In this document: piece by piece, positions 24,328 through 37,320 of the stretch | Layout: every line of letters begins with the position of its first letter | How positions within the stretch are numbered: the stretch's first letter is position 1 | NCBI GenBank assembly: GCA_020226215.1 | Contig: CM035226.1 | Location: 95,690,895-95,754,894, forward strand | DNA from: Sindora glabra | Lineage: Eukaryota > Streptophyta > Magnoliopsida > Fabales > Fabaceae | Reading direction: 5' to 3' | DNA: 64,000 nt | Made by a program: the position numbers and the translations under genes | The notes under the pieces: model-generated | Seen by the model: only the letters and a program-made list of their open reading frames with translations | Database searches by the model: none | Told to the model about the DNA's origin: nothing

Positions 24328-26232
24328 TTATGTAAAAATGGGCTCTTGAAGGGACCTATCCTTGTTATGGAGGTGGTAGAGATATCTTAACTTGAGAATA
24401 TACAATTTAAACATGGAGGGATAACTCTATGACTTAGTAAGTAAACATTCTAATGTAAATAAATCACAAGGAAATATCTAAACTCTTATTAATTAGATTT
24501 ACCATCCTTTATTTATAACTTAACTGTCACACAATTCCACAACCCAATCATTAGTAATTATATCATTATTATTTAATAATAACAAAATTCATACCTCATT
24601 CAATTCCTTATCAAGCATTCAATATTATACAAGATGTACATACAATGGAAAAGTAAGTAAATCTCTTTATAACTCTCATCTATTTTTATCTCACACAAGT
24701 CCATTATTATCTCTTCAAGTTAATCTTATCTTTTCTCAAGCATATATCAAATTCAGCTTTCATGTTGTAAGTATCATAAATCTACCATAATCTCAATCCT
24801 CATAATCAATGAGAATAATTTAATTCAACCATTGCAAAGTAAATCAATTTATATTATATATTACCATACCTTTTTGCATGGCCTCACATCATTCTCACAT
24901 TAACATTTAATAATTAATAACTTATACTAATCATTGTGGAACAATTACACACTCTAACATTTTAATGATGATTATTAACAAAAATACAAGGGTTATAGTT
25001 AGCTATGTAATTGACTATGTAGTCTCAAAGAGCTATTTTTGCAAGAGCATAATAGATTATGTAATTGATTATAGAATTCTAGAGACAAAAGTTTAAGGCA
25101 TGTAAGTGATTATATCCTTTTAGAGAATAGGGAGCATAATCAATTATATAATGGATTATGAGCTATAAGAAAGCAATTCCTCAAGAGGAATAATTAATTG
25201 TGTAATCAATTATACTTACTCAGCAAGCATATTTCTAAAGCATAATTGATTATGGCCTAGGTTTTCTACAAAATTTCAAATGATTGCACTATTCACTCAA
25301 GACATATTCATTTTAAATCCATTTCTTATGTTACTGGACATATTTAAATGATCATATGTTGCTTATACATCACCATACCCATTAGATCCAACAAGAAACT
25401 CAATAAAAAAAATAAACAATCACATCATATTTACCAAGATTCATAAAAACAAAGAAAAAACCTATCTTTAAGTAACTCAAATCTTGCAAAATAATCAAAT
25501 GGAGTTAGAATGCATACTCACCTTGTATAGAGGAGATGATAAGAATTATTCAAAACTTGCAGTACTACAAAATATTAATTGATGTCAAGTATTTAAAGGG
25601 TTTAATGTAAAAAATCAACCAACGTTTAATCAAGTGTCATTGTAAATTTGTTTTTAACATTCATTTTATAACTATCATAAAATATAATAATGTCAGTTTT
25701 TTTATAGAAAATAACCAATGTCATTTCTTAGTATATCATTACAGGAAATAATAATAAATGTCATTTATTTTTAAACAATCAATATTTAATTTCAATAATA
25801 TTACATTAATTTATTTTCATAACAATATGTTATGTCTTACCCACCTCACCCACCCAAATCTTGCTTTTTAATGCCACACTCCTTCATCCTAAAACTTTAA
25901 CCCCATTTCTTTATTTTGCATTTCTTCGTCTTTCATATTTTTCTTGTATTCCTAATTAGATATAAAAGCCAACATCTTTTATAACTTTAGATAATTCCAA
26001 TTTAAATAATTTAGAGAATAAATTAAATAATAAAAAAATTAAAAATAGTGAAAGATTATATACAATACCCTAATTAGAGATGGGTGCTTCATTAAATCTA
26101 TTTTGATACTCATTACTTAATATATGAGATTTGTACTTCCTAGAAAAAGCCTTTTAAATACAATACTTGTAGATGCAATGAATATTCACGAAATATTAAT
26201 GTTTAATATTACACATTTTCATATGAATAAAT
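24328..26232. other. AT-rich intergenic DNA with repeated short motifs
   Basis: Between about 24990 and 25260, variants of TAATTGATTATG/CATAATCAATTAT recur on both strands. Between 25570 and 25770, five (A/G)TGTCA motifs recur in about 200 bases after an ACTACAAAAT. This pattern recalls CACTA subterminal repeats. No coding sequence is seen. Confidence 0.45.
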
Positions 26233-26867
26233 TGTTGGGAATTCGGATTATCACATGCAGCGGAATTTTAAATTTTTGATCTGAATTCTACCTAGGATCC
26301 ATGCAAAAAAGCATAAATCAATGATTAGGGTTTTACCTATTGGGCACTCGTGTTTCTACTGATCAAAACTTGAGAGCGGATGAATCAAACGCTAGCCGGA
26401 AGGTACAGCGTTTCTACGGTATCCACACGGAGTGAACAATGACTTCTCACCCTCCACGCGTCTTCTAGGATGCGTTTCTCTCTCTAAGAATTAGGATTGG
26501 ATGTTTCTGAGTGATTTAAGGTTTTTATGGAAGCTTAAAAACGTGATTAAAAAGTGCTGCCCTCAAGTCCCCTTTTATAGAACTTAGGCAAGCCATAATC
26601 CTAGTCCTACTAGGATAATGCTTCCAAAATCCTAATCACACTTAACAACTCATCTTATCCTTATCCTAGAGATAATGGGAAGAGATAAGACTTATCTCTT
26701 AATTATCTAATATTAGATAATAATATTATCTCATAATATAAATATCTTAATATTAGATAATTGCATATAATTATCAAATATCAAAATAATATTATCTCAT
26801 AATATATTTATCTAATATCTGATAAGATAATTACTTGATATTACTTTAATATCAAATAATATCACAT

Positions 26868-26915
<48 letters not shown>

Positions 26916-27909
26916 AATTTATTATTCTTAATAATATATATGCACGAAAATAAGTCCAATTAATTGGATATTAATATAATTAAAGTCCAATTAATTATTG
27001 TCTTATTCCTACTCCTTTTGTGTGACCCTGTAGGTTCTTACTACGTTGACAATGACTTATTATTGAGCCATAGACAGTGAGCGGTATCTAGCAATACATT
27101 ACTGCCACTCAAGTAGTAAGAATGTCTGTGATTCGACATCTACCTAATACATGATCAACGTTTTGCATCATAACCTTTTTGTAATAATATCCAAATTGAA
27201 CTAGAGGCATAGAATGTGTCATCCTCGTTAATGTTCAATTTATATTTCTTGATGCTGAGTAGACTTAAAATAAATAATTAATATCACATATTAATTCAAC
27301 TGAGCATGGCCATGCATTTCTAAGTTTCACTCAATCAAGGGGCCCAAGGATATTTCTCTTTTATACAAGAGTAACAAAATCCCATTTACATCACTCACTT
27401 CCCTCTGCATGATTTATGACACACCCAATCAATGCCCTACTTGTCATCCTGATTAAAGGTGACATAGGACAATATTAAAGTGAGTAATTCCTCATGTATG
27501 GAACCGTAGTGACTTCAGGTCAAAAGTTTATGTGTAGTTGTGATCATATGAGAATAACTTATGACACGTTTATCCATGCAATATTCTCATAGTGGGTCAG
27601 TCCAGTATATTGTTCACTAGCAATGTACTCATGTATTGACTTGATATCACATATCCATGATTCGTAATCATCAGTCACTATACATGCTAGTCTCGATGTA
27701 TTATTACTATCTTTTTCGTAATAATACTTGACTAGGGGCATTTTAGGAATAGCAAAGCTATTCCAAGGATAATTATTATATTAAGTTATAAATTGCGCAT
27801 AATAATAATAGAAACAAAATATAATAATTAAAATGCCTAAAATAAAATATAATACATTGTGTATAACTTCAATCATCTTATATGATTGGTTCTAGGACAC
27901 ACACCAACA
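26233..27909 (-). mobile_element. Solo LTR with intact 5-bp target duplication
   Basis: The segment starts TGTTGG and ends CCAACA, the inverted termini of an LTR, and is flanked on both sides by TAAAT (26228-26232 and 27910-27914). It is 1677 bp long and contains no gag or pol. On the minus strand a TATA box, CTATAAAAGGGG, lies at 26580-26569. That gives a U3 of about 1.3 kb and an R-U5 of about 0.3 kb, and sets the orientation. Such structures arise when the two LTRs of an element recombine and lose the interior. The core holds GATAA-rich direct repeats and an AT dinucleotide run. The 60-codon minus frame at 27741-27559 lies wholly in U3 and is not a gene. Confidence 0.85.
26872..26908. repeat. 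(AT)n microsatellite
   Basis: About 18 uninterrupted AT units lie inside the solo LTR. It is a likely length polymorphism. Confidence 0.9.
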
Positions 27910-27914
27910 TAAAT

Positions 27915-28603
27915 ATTATATAATACAAAAGAATGGCAAAGAAAATGATTGAGATTAAATTTCTTATCTATGCAAACATGTAAAAGTTGCATTAAAATGA
28001 TAGGCAATAAAATAGTATTAAGTAGGAAATCAAAAACTAAATTACAAGAATAAACATAAAAGAAAAAAAAACTCACATTTGTATTTTGTGTTTTTTCAGT
28101 GAGTGCTAAACCTCATATTTAGCTACAAGCTAACTGAGCTTTATTTTTACATAATAATTAGTGAGCAAACATATCAAATCAAAGAAAATTATCTTAAAGT
28201 TGGAATGGAAGTATACCTTGTTAGACTAGAAAATTATTTTAAGGTTAGAATAGCTTCAACAAATGGTGTTAGACCCATGCTTTAATCTTTTTATTTTCAA
28301 TTCATGTCATGCCTTAACTTTTTCATTTTCAATTTATGCCTTGGGCCTAAGTTTCTACATTGGTTAATACAACAAACTAATGTCTAAAGTTACATATTAG
28401 ATGTCAGTTTTGAGAAAACACCATTGTCTTTAATACAATGATATCATTTTATTAAATAATATCTAATGTTAGTTACTACACAAAAGCTAACATCGTGATA
28501 AATGAATTTTTTTATTAAAAATATTTCTTTTCTTTTGCTTGGGCAAATTTTTTCCATAACTATTTTGGATCAATCTTAGAACCTTTTCAGAATCATTTCA
28601 AAA
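27915..28603. other. AT-rich interval between solo LTR and copia element
   Basis: No gene is seen. Around 28380-28500 motifs such as TAATGTCTAAAG, AGATGTCAG and TAATGTTAG recur. They resemble the motif cluster on the other side of the solo LTR (25570-25770). Confidence 0.4.
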
Positions 28604-29022
28604 TGGTCAAATACAAAAAACATATATTATTTACCATGATCTTGACTTTTTATTATAGTATGATAAAGAGAAAAATATGATTATAAAATTATTCATAATA
28701 TTTAAGTTCATATATACCAGCTATCCAAGGCATAAATTCTGACATGAATATATTAGGGAATCTCTCTTTTAACAATCTCCTAATCATAGTGCAATAGGTC
28801 TCATTGATGGAGTAGAAAATCTAGAACTTAGGAGATGTAAAGTAAAGGGCCCTTTATATATTACTCAATTCGATTTTGAACCTTATCCATCACAGGATCC
28901 AAACCCATTTATTAGTATTGGGCCAAGTATTCATATGCCTTTATAAAATTGTCATGTGCATAAGACCTAATTAATAATAATTCTTTTATTAATAAATTAT
29001 ATGTAATCCAAAAATATTAACA
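28604..29022 (-). repeat. 3' LTR of the minus-strand copia element
   Basis: About 420 bp, aligning to 34040-34466 through shared blocks such as TATAAAATTATTCA, GATGGAGTAGAAAAT and CTTTATATATTACT. On the minus strand it begins TGTTAATATTTTTGG directly after the polypurine tract. The low-coordinate boundary is approximate by about 10 bases. Confidence 0.8.
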
Positions 29023-29033
29023 ATCTCTCACTT
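29023..29033 (-). other. Polypurine tract of copia element
   Basis: On the minus strand AAGTGAGAGAT immediately precedes the TGTTA start of the 3' LTR, the usual copia plus-strand priming site. Confidence 0.7.
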
Positions 29034-32000
29034 GGATATATATAATTTATTAATAATGTTAACACAAAATGATACTTTTACACTCATTGGTCTAGTGAGA
29101 TCATGGGTATCTAAATACATAAATATTATATCTAAAGGGATATAAGTATTACAATATACCAAACACCTACACCTCATTGCCCAACATTGTCAGTACATGT
29201 AGAATGAGATTTACACAACTTTATATGACAATGTGTAAATCTATGCACAATGAGTCTTGACATCCACCTAATATACCTAACAAATATGATACAAGGTCTA
29301 AATATCTCTATAAATATGCTATAAATAAAATGTGCACAAATATATCAACACAACATAAAATTTTATTCATATATCATAAATAATATCATATACATTAGCT
29401 CTCATTGACCCAAAACATCAAAGGGCTTTACATAGATCCATGTGGTTTACATGTTCAATAAAAGTTCCAATTGCTAAGTTTTTGGTTAGTGGATCTGCGA
29501 GCATACGGTCTGTGGAATGTGCTTAATAACAGTAATGTATTTGCACATCTTCTCTCTTATATAGTGATATTTCACATCAAAATGCTTTAAATGAGTCAAA
29601 CTTTTATCACTAAGAGAAAATTTTATAGTAGCAAATTTATTGTAGAAAACAGTTATGGGCTTGACAATACTGTCCACAAGATGAAATTCTGAAAGATAAT
29701 TCCTTGATCATAAAACTTGATGAGAAGCTTTATAACATGTAACATACTCTGCTTCCATGGTGAAGGTTGTAACAACTAACTATGTAACACTTTTCCATAA
29801 CACGATACCTTCAGCCATCATGAAAACATACCTAGATGTAGACTTTCAATTATCTAGACAACTAGTATATTCCAATTTTGAGTAATTCGTAATGTCTAGA
29901 TCTCTCGATCTTTTATAGTTCAGCATGAAGTCTTTCATACCCTAAAAGTACCTTAAAACTCTTTTCGTAGTAGTCCAATTTCTTTAACTTGGATTACCCA
30001 AGTATCTTCCAAGTACACCTATAACAAAAGTAATGCCAAGTCTTATACATACCTGAACATACAATAGGCTACCCACAATTGATGCATATAAGAATTTTTT
30101 TCATCTCTTTTTCTTCATCTATTTGAGGACATTGGACCTTTGTGAACATTTTACCCCTTTGAATAGGCGAAGTAACTTGAGAACAGGTGGACATATTGAA
30201 TATTTTCAAAATTTTCTCAATATAAGACCTCTAAGACAAGTCAAGAATACCTTAGGACCTATCATAAAGTATCTCAATACCTAGAACAAAAAAAGCATTT
30301 CCTAGATCTTTCATATGAAAATAATATAATAACAATTCCTTTATCTCAGTGAGTAAGCCCAAGTCCTTGCTTGTTAGGAGAATGTTATCAACATATAAGA
30401 CTAGAATCATAAATTTGCCAATATTTTTCATCATATAAATAAATTAGTTCGCACTATTCTCTTTGAATTTGAGAGAAGTAACTATTTCATGAAACTTAAG
30501 ATATCATTGTCGATAAGCTTGCTTTAAACCATATATCGATTTGTTCAATTTGCATACTAAATGTTCTTTACCCTTCTCTTGGAATTCATTTGACTGTTGC
30601 ATGTGTATGGTTTTAGATAGATCAGCATTTAAGAACATTGTTTTCACATCCATCTAGTGTAATTCTAGGTTAAAATGAGTAACAAGAGCCATAACAATTC
30701 TAAAAGAGTCCTTCATTGATATTAGTGAAAAAGTCTCATTGTAATCTATACTTTCCTTTTTGAGTATAGCCTTTGGTAACAAGTTTGGCTTTATATCTCT
30801 TAATCTGCCATGAGCATCATGCTTGGTCTTAAAGACCTATTTATATCCAACTAGTTTGTAATTTGTAGGCAGTTTAACAAAATCCCACATTTAGTTTTAT
30901 ATTCATTAAAGCTAATTTATCTTCCATTACAGTGATCCATTGAAAAGAATCTAAACTAGACATTTACTTGAGAAAATGTAATAGGATTAGTGTTTTCATT
31001 CAATTATACTTGTACTTTTACAAATACACAAAATAATCATTTGCTATTACTAGTTTGCATTGTCTAAATGATCTATTCAATTAGACTTCAATATCAGAAT
31101 CCTCATTTTCCTCCAAGGGCTGTATCAAATCATGTTATGGAAAACCAAAAGATAAGGAACCAGTAAATTGAGAGATTAAAGGGATGATTATCTTTTCTTA
31201 TACAAAATCTATAATCCATGGTGCTTGATTCCCATTATCTAGTTCATCTTCAAAATAAATGTCTCTGTTAGATTTGATGATCTGGGTAACGTGAGTTGGA
31301 CAATAGAACTTGTTGCCTTTCAAACCAACACAGTAACTAACAAAGAATCCAAATATACTTTTAGAATCAAGTTTCCTAGTACTAAGAATATATACTTTTA
31401 CCTTCGTTCTATAGCCCTAAACACGAAGATGATTTAATGTTAGTTTCTTGCCATTCAATTGTTCATATAGGGTCAAAGCTATAGACTTAGTACCTAATTT
31501 AGTGTGCATATTGTGATCTTCAATGCCTTTTCCTATAAGAAACCTAGAAGCATAGAATAGGAAAATATACACCTAACCATGTCAAGAAGTGTCATATTTC
31601 TCCTTTCGGCTATCCTGTCCTATTTTGGTGTCCCAGATATAGTATAGCTTACTTTAATGCCATACTCCTAAAGATATTTGGCAAATAAACTTGGATTCCT
31701 TCTAGTTTCATCATATTTACCATTGTACTCTCTTTCTCAATTAGAATTCATACTTAATTTTCTTGCTGTACTTAAGCTTAACTATTGCTTTGATTGCCTT
31801 GAATGCATCTAATGTCTCTAACTATTCTATAAATAACTCTATCCAATTGAAATATGAATAGTCATTAATAAAAGTGATAAAACACCTTTGAATTTCCATA
31901 ACTGTAGGAGTGATAAGACTATAATATTGGTATGAATGAGTTTTAGTGCCTCTTATCTTCTAACTCTTTTTCCTTTTCTGACTTTTGTAGTGAGCTTCCC

Positions 32001-34024
32001 TTTAATACAATCCACACAAGTGTGAAGTTTAGTAGAGTCTAGATTGTTTAGTACACTCTCTTTGATTAACCTTTAAATTCAATTTTCGGATATGTGACCA
32101 AGACGTCTGTGCCACAATATTGAAGAATTTTCTTCAATTCTGTTTCTTTTCTTCCATGTAATTGTATTAATAGTATTAATAGGACTTGGATCCAGATTTA
32201 ACTTGTATTGTCTGTCTACCAATTTACTAGTGCCTACAATAGTCAAGCTTTGAAACATATTCACCTTCTTGCTTTCAAAATTACAAAAATATGCTTCGAG
32301 GTCTAAAGCTACAACTAATATTAGGTTCTTTCTCATAAAAGGTGCAAAGACAACATCCTTTAGTATTAGCTCATGTTTAGTGGATAACCGTAGAAACACA
32401 TCCATTATGAGCTTTACTCCTAATTTCTCACCATTTCTCCTATTTTGATAATTAGTTTACCATTATTTGCTTTTCTAAAATTTCTTAATGGTGAATTGGT
32501 GATGTGGATTGTGGAACTAGTATCGAGCCATCACATGTCTAACGACATGTCCATTATATTGGATTTGAAACAAACATTGGCTTAGGCTTCCTTTATTATC
32601 CCATTCAATATCTTTTCAAAGTTTTGTTGTATAGTGACTAAGTAATAACACACCAATCATTAATGCATGTATAGCATAACCATGCTAATGCTTTCCTACA
32701 ATATTTAAATATGCAACTTTATATAGTATCATGTTATAAAATCAAATATCAAAAGGCATTTCCTATTTTACAACATAATACAAAAGTTAAATGTCATACC
32801 CCTAAAATACTAACACTAAAAGATATTTAAGTAATTTAGATGCATGATACTTAACTCCACACTTACATTATAACCAACCAATTGTATCAACAATATAATA
32901 TCAAAGGGCATTTATGTCATTAAAATAACTTTTTCTTCTTTAAATAATTTTCCTTAAGAAATTAAAGCCTAAAAAAATTTATGCAATGGGCCTTAGGAAT
33001 GCGGGTACACAATTACATAAATTTTTCATAGTATAGTGTAAGTTATTAATAATTTTCTTTTGATAAATATAGCTTTGAAAATTATTATAATATGCAAATG
33101 ATATCCAAAAAATTCCACAATATGGGCAATATGTCAAAGAACATCTAGTAAATTTTTTTGTTCAAAATAGGTTCATTTGGATATTCAAATAAAATGAGCA
33201 AAAATAATTAAAATTATTTTTATTCCAAAAAATTTCAGAAAAATGCCCATTAAAAGAGCTTAAAGAGTGGAGCTCATTGATGCACTTATTGCCTTCGACA
33301 AGGTGGTGCGTGCCCTTTAAGCTTTAACTATGCAATTGGTCATGTGCTTGAGCATACTATTCATGATCTTTAACCAGAAAATAGGTCACAAGTTTAGAAG
33401 TATGGCCAAGTCTGGACCTAGTTTGAACCTAATAGTTTTTTAGCTAGTTTTGCACAATTTTCAACATGATTTTCACAATTTTCCTACCCAAAATTTCAAC
33501 TCTAACCTCCCTTTATTGATACCTATGAGTTTCTTAGCCAAAACTACCTAAAAAAAAAATACAATTTTGAACTTTAAAAAAATTTAAGTTTTAAACCATG
33601 GAGGTTTCGATCTTTTAAAGGGTAAAAGGCTTGTATTTTATGTATCTTACATCCCTAAAATTTTCCTTAAAAAACTCAATTTAAACTACCCATTGTTCCC
33701 TTTCAATTTCTTTAATTTTGCAGAAGTTCGTTAATGAAGGCTCACAAGTATAGCATTATTCACTTTATTTTTTTTATCTTATGCAATTTTCATCAAAATT
33801 TCATGGTTCCATTTGTTTTCTATCAATATTCATATTTACAGAACCATGCAAGTACTTGTTCATGGTAAAAAAATTATCATATAATATTAATTCTAGAATA
33901 ATGATGGAGGGATGTATCATAGCAATAGTTAAAAATTATCATTAGCACATATTCCATGTAAAAGCCAACAATATATTGATTCAAAATTTCTCTAACAATT
34001 AACTACAACTAAAAGCCAAAATTA

Positions 34025-34039
34025 GGCTCTGATACTAGT
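34025..34039 (-). other. Primer binding site of copia element
   Basis: On the minus strand ACTAGTATCAGAGCC follows the 5' LTR. It differs by one base from the site complementary to the 3' end of initiator tRNA-Met used by most plant copia elements. Confidence 0.8.
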
Positions 34040-34466
34040 TGAAGGAAAAACTTAATAATAATAATAATATTGTTCACCATGGCTTTCTATTGTAGCATGA
34101 TAAAGAGGAAAACACAATTATAAAATTATTCACAATATTTAAGTTCACACATACTAGCCATCTAGAGCACAAATTTTGACACTAATGTATTAAGGAATCT
34201 CTCATTCAGCAATTTCCCAATCATAGTGTAATAAGTTTCACTGATGGAGTAGAAAATGTAAGAGTTAAGAGATGTGAAGTAGGAACTCCTTTATATATTA
34301 CTTAATTTGGGTTTTGGACCCTATTTATCATAGGATCCAAACTTGTTTATCAATGTTAGGCCAAGTACCCATATGCTTTTATAAAATTGTCACACACATA
34401 CGACCTAATTAACAATAATATTTCTATTAATAAATTATGTATAGTCCAAAGTATTAATATTGTACA
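34040..34466 (-). repeat. 5' LTR of the minus-strand copia element
   Basis: About 427 bp. On the minus strand it starts near TGTACAATATTAATAC and ends CCTTCA next to the primer site. Many differences from 28604-29022 indicate an old insertion. Confidence 0.8.
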
Positions 34467-36692
34467 CATCATATGCATTAAAATTTGCAATTTTTGGTTT
34501 AAATCTCTCTCTATCTCACACACACATATCTAGAATTAAAAACACAATATATATATATGCAATAATCTTATATATTAAGTTTAAATCTTGTAAAGAACAT
34601 CAACATCATTTTATAAATTGTATCTTTTTTTGTTTTTAAGTTTAACTTACTTTAAGTAAAACTAGTAGCATTAATTTTTTTTTTGCATTATGATATTTTA
34701 TTATAGAATTAAATAGAAATAAATAACAATAGATTGAATGTAAATAAAATAAATGAGAAAGGATATTAAAAAAATTGATTTGCCATTTTATTTATTTTCA
34801 TATTAGTACATGAATATATACAATTAAAAATTGTTACTTACAATGAACAACAAACTTTTTATTTACAATAAATATACATGATATCTCTACACAAATTAAA
34901 AAAAAGTGGTTATCCTCTATTTGTAATTTCATCATATTTCTTGATTGCTTTATTTGCTATGAGCTCCTAATTGTCCTTGTTTTTTCATCGTAGCATATTA
35001 TTTATATTTGTTATTATTATTATTTTTTGATTATAACTTCATCAAAATGGGTTAATTTGTAGGTGTCTTAGTGATGATATGGCATTTGATGTTCCTTTAG
35101 AAAGTGTACTCCCTGTTATGTTTGAGGTTCAAACTTAGGATCTTATATGTGTGTATCAAGTGAATTATTACTCCTATAATTAAAAAAAAATTAGGTGAAA
35201 TTTTATTAATGTTTGTTTTGAAGTTCCATCACAATTTTATATGTGTATTACTTTTCCAAATTAACAAATATAATTATTAATTAATTATTTAATTAGTTGA
35301 GGATTGAATACATATAGAATTATAATTGGAAATTTCACTGCAAATAACTATAAAACTTCACCAAAATTTTCTTTAAAAAAAAGTTTGATCCAAATGACCT
35401 ATAGGTTTGGTCTAATACACTAACTGTTACACATTGAGTCAGTTACAATTAAGACCATCTTTTTGACTAGTCAACGATTATAGTATCAGTCCCAAATAGA
35501 AATTTACCCAATAATCGCAAGTAAATAAAACAACTTGCGTGTTACTTTCTAAATATTATCTTACATGCGTCAGTAATAGGTAAACAAGAGTGGCAGTCAC
35601 ATGAGTTGTGATTTGTGCTTATTATGAATCACTTAAAGTATCAATATAATAAAATAAAGCACATATTTTGTATAAAAATCCAAGCCTAACATTACAACTC
35701 AAACATTGAACTAAACAATTAGCCTCATCTAATTCGTTGAAAAGTATTTTTTTAAGAAAATATTTTTTATATGTATATTAATAAAGGAGAGATATGCTAC
35801 TTATATTTATAGTTAAAAAAATTTAAAATCATAAAAGATGGTAAATTCTTTTTTGAGAAAGAGAATATTACTTTTTCCAAATTTTTCATATTTAGCATCA
35901 AACAAATAAAATATTTTTTTATCTTAACATTTTATAGGGAAAAATAGAAATATATCCCCTAAAGTATGGTTTAGTGTCACATACATCTCTAAGTTCTAAA
36001 ACATTCAAATAATCCCTTAAAGTTTTTTAAAAAATGAAAATATTGATAATTTAATTAAAAATATAAAAAAGCATTTTAATTGTTTTTTTAACATGAATTT
36101 AACTAGATTTTGAATAGAATTTTTATTAAAATAAATTATTAATAATAGAAATGATTTTGTATTATGTTTATGATATAAGTATTTTAAATAAATTATTATT
36201 AAAATTTGACTAAACTGTATTTGAGGAGGTAAAATATATATTTTTTATTACTTCTTTTGTTTTCTTGCACTAAAAATAATTAGAAAAAAGTCATAGTCGA
36301 CTCATTTCTATATCTTTCTATTTTTTAATTGAAATTTTAACATTTTTACTATTTTGAAAAATTTACAAGAGTTATTTGTAAGTTTTGAAACTTTAAGGAG
36401 ATTATGTGACAATAAATAATATTTTAAGAGGTTTATTTGTATTCTCCCATTTATAATCATATTTTTCAAAAAAATATACGAGTTCTACAAACGTGAAGCC
36501 CCCTTGAATTTCTTAGTCCTATCCTTTTTTTCCTTTTGAAATAAAAAAGATATTTATTTTAGAAGTAAAATAGTGCGGACTTAATTTTTTATTTAAGTAC
36601 ATGGTTACCTTTATTTTATTAACATATTGATTCACGTATCAGTACGTATGTGTGCTGGCTCTGGGGATCATCACTCTAAAATTCGATGAATT

Positions 36693-36693
<1 letters not shown>
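34467..36693. other. AT-rich intergenic DNA, no gene seen
   Basis: Mostly A/T-rich noncoding sequence with stops in all frames. It includes the SINE-like copy listed separately. Nothing else is recognised. Confidence 0.5.
35055..35180 (+). repeat. SINE-like repeat, second copy
   Basis: TTATGTTTGAGGTTCAAACT (B-box-like) follows an A-box-like GTGATGATATGGCAT at about SINE spacing. It parallels 17585-17700 over roughly 110 bases with many substitutions. Confidence 0.4.

Positions 36694-36763
<70 letters not shown>
36694..36763. repeat. (ATT)n microsatellite
   Basis: About 23 uninterrupted ATT units. A shorter ATT run (about 36930-36951) lies on the far side of the adjacent MITE. The poly-isoleucine frame it creates is an artefact. 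Confidence 0.95.
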
Positions 36764-36925
36764 GGGCTTTGCTACAGTACTCCTAGAGATTTCAAACCTT
36801 GGGTGGTGTGGTACAACATAGGCCATTGGATAAGATTACCAAAGTTTTTGGTAATCTCATCCAATAACTTATATTATGTCACATTATGCAGGGTTTAAAA
36901 AAACTAGGGGTACCTTAAAATTTCT
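36764..36925. mobile_element. Fold-back MITE inside an ATT microsatellite
   Basis: The segment is an imperfect inverted repeat of about 70-base arms. The best block is ATTGGATAAGATTACCAAA against TTTGGTAATCTCATCCAAT, with only a few bases between. Outer arms such as GTACTCCTAG and CTAGGGGTAC also pair. ATT-type repeats border both ends, consistent with insertion into the microsatellite. The right end (GAGAAATTTTAAGGTACCCC in reverse complement) is Mutator-like, but the superfamily is uncertain. Confidence 0.65.
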
Positions 36926-37007
36926 CTTATTTATTATTATTATTATTATTACTTGTAAAAATTAACTAGGCATTCTCTTTGTTTTAGTTAGAATTTGGAG
37001 TTGATAG

Positions 37008-37305
37008 TGTTAGTGGTAGGTTCCTCCTTAGTGGATTCATAATATCTTTATATTTATTACTTTGTATTAAAAAAATAAATAAAAGATCACAAAAAAAGCC
37101 TAGACTTGGGCGTTGGACTTAAGTCTATTAAGGTTTGGCAAAGCCATGTGATGGTGATATATTTTTGGTTTCTTGATTAATTTTTTATTGTATTATTTTA
37201 TAGTAATATATTTTATTATATCTGTAAGAAAAGTTGATTTGACCAAGTGAGTTATTTAAATTTTTGATTGGGTGTTATTTCATTCCCATTATTTTTTTCC
37301 TAACA
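37008..37305 (+). repeat. 5' LTR of second copia element (internally deleted)
   Basis: Runs from TGTTAGTGGTAGG to CCTAACA, 298 bp. It aligns to both ends of the 3' LTR but lacks about 490 bases of its middle, the junction falling after CATGTGATGG. Without that part this LTR is unlikely to be a normal promoter. Confidence 0.75.
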
Positions 37306-37306
37306 A

Positions 37307-37320
37307 GTGGTATTGGAGTT
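37307..37320 (+). other. Primer binding site of second copia element
   Basis: GTGGTATTGGAGTT directly follows the 5' LTR and is a mutated form of the initiator tRNA-Met site TGGTATCAGAGC. Confidence 0.7.

Larger units (their letters stand above)
28604..34466 (-). mobile_element. Decayed Ty1/copia retrotransposon with both LTRs
   Basis: Two related LTRs bracket about 5 kb of minus-strand retroviral-type sequence. Pol fragments run in order. The gag-pre-integrase region ends LWHRRLGHIS (32405-32079). The integrase piece GTPK...RIAERRN lies near 31620, and its C-terminal part ending KGNKFYCPTHVTQI lies near 31330-31290. Reverse transcriptase contains LYVDNILL near 30385, and RNase H runs from about 29760 to 29450. 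Pol order protease-integrase-RT-RNase H defines copia. Stops and frameshifts occur throughout, and the second catalytic Asp of the YVDD box is Asn, so it is inactive. Primer site and polypurine tract are both present. Gag is too decayed to outline. Confidence 0.9.

Noticed and set aside
27559..27741. 60-codon minus frame
   Set aside because: It lies inside the U3 part of the solo LTR and has no recognised protein family.
36686..36898. Poly-isoleucine frame of 70 codons
   Set aside because: It is the translation of the ATT microsatellite and adjoining MITE.
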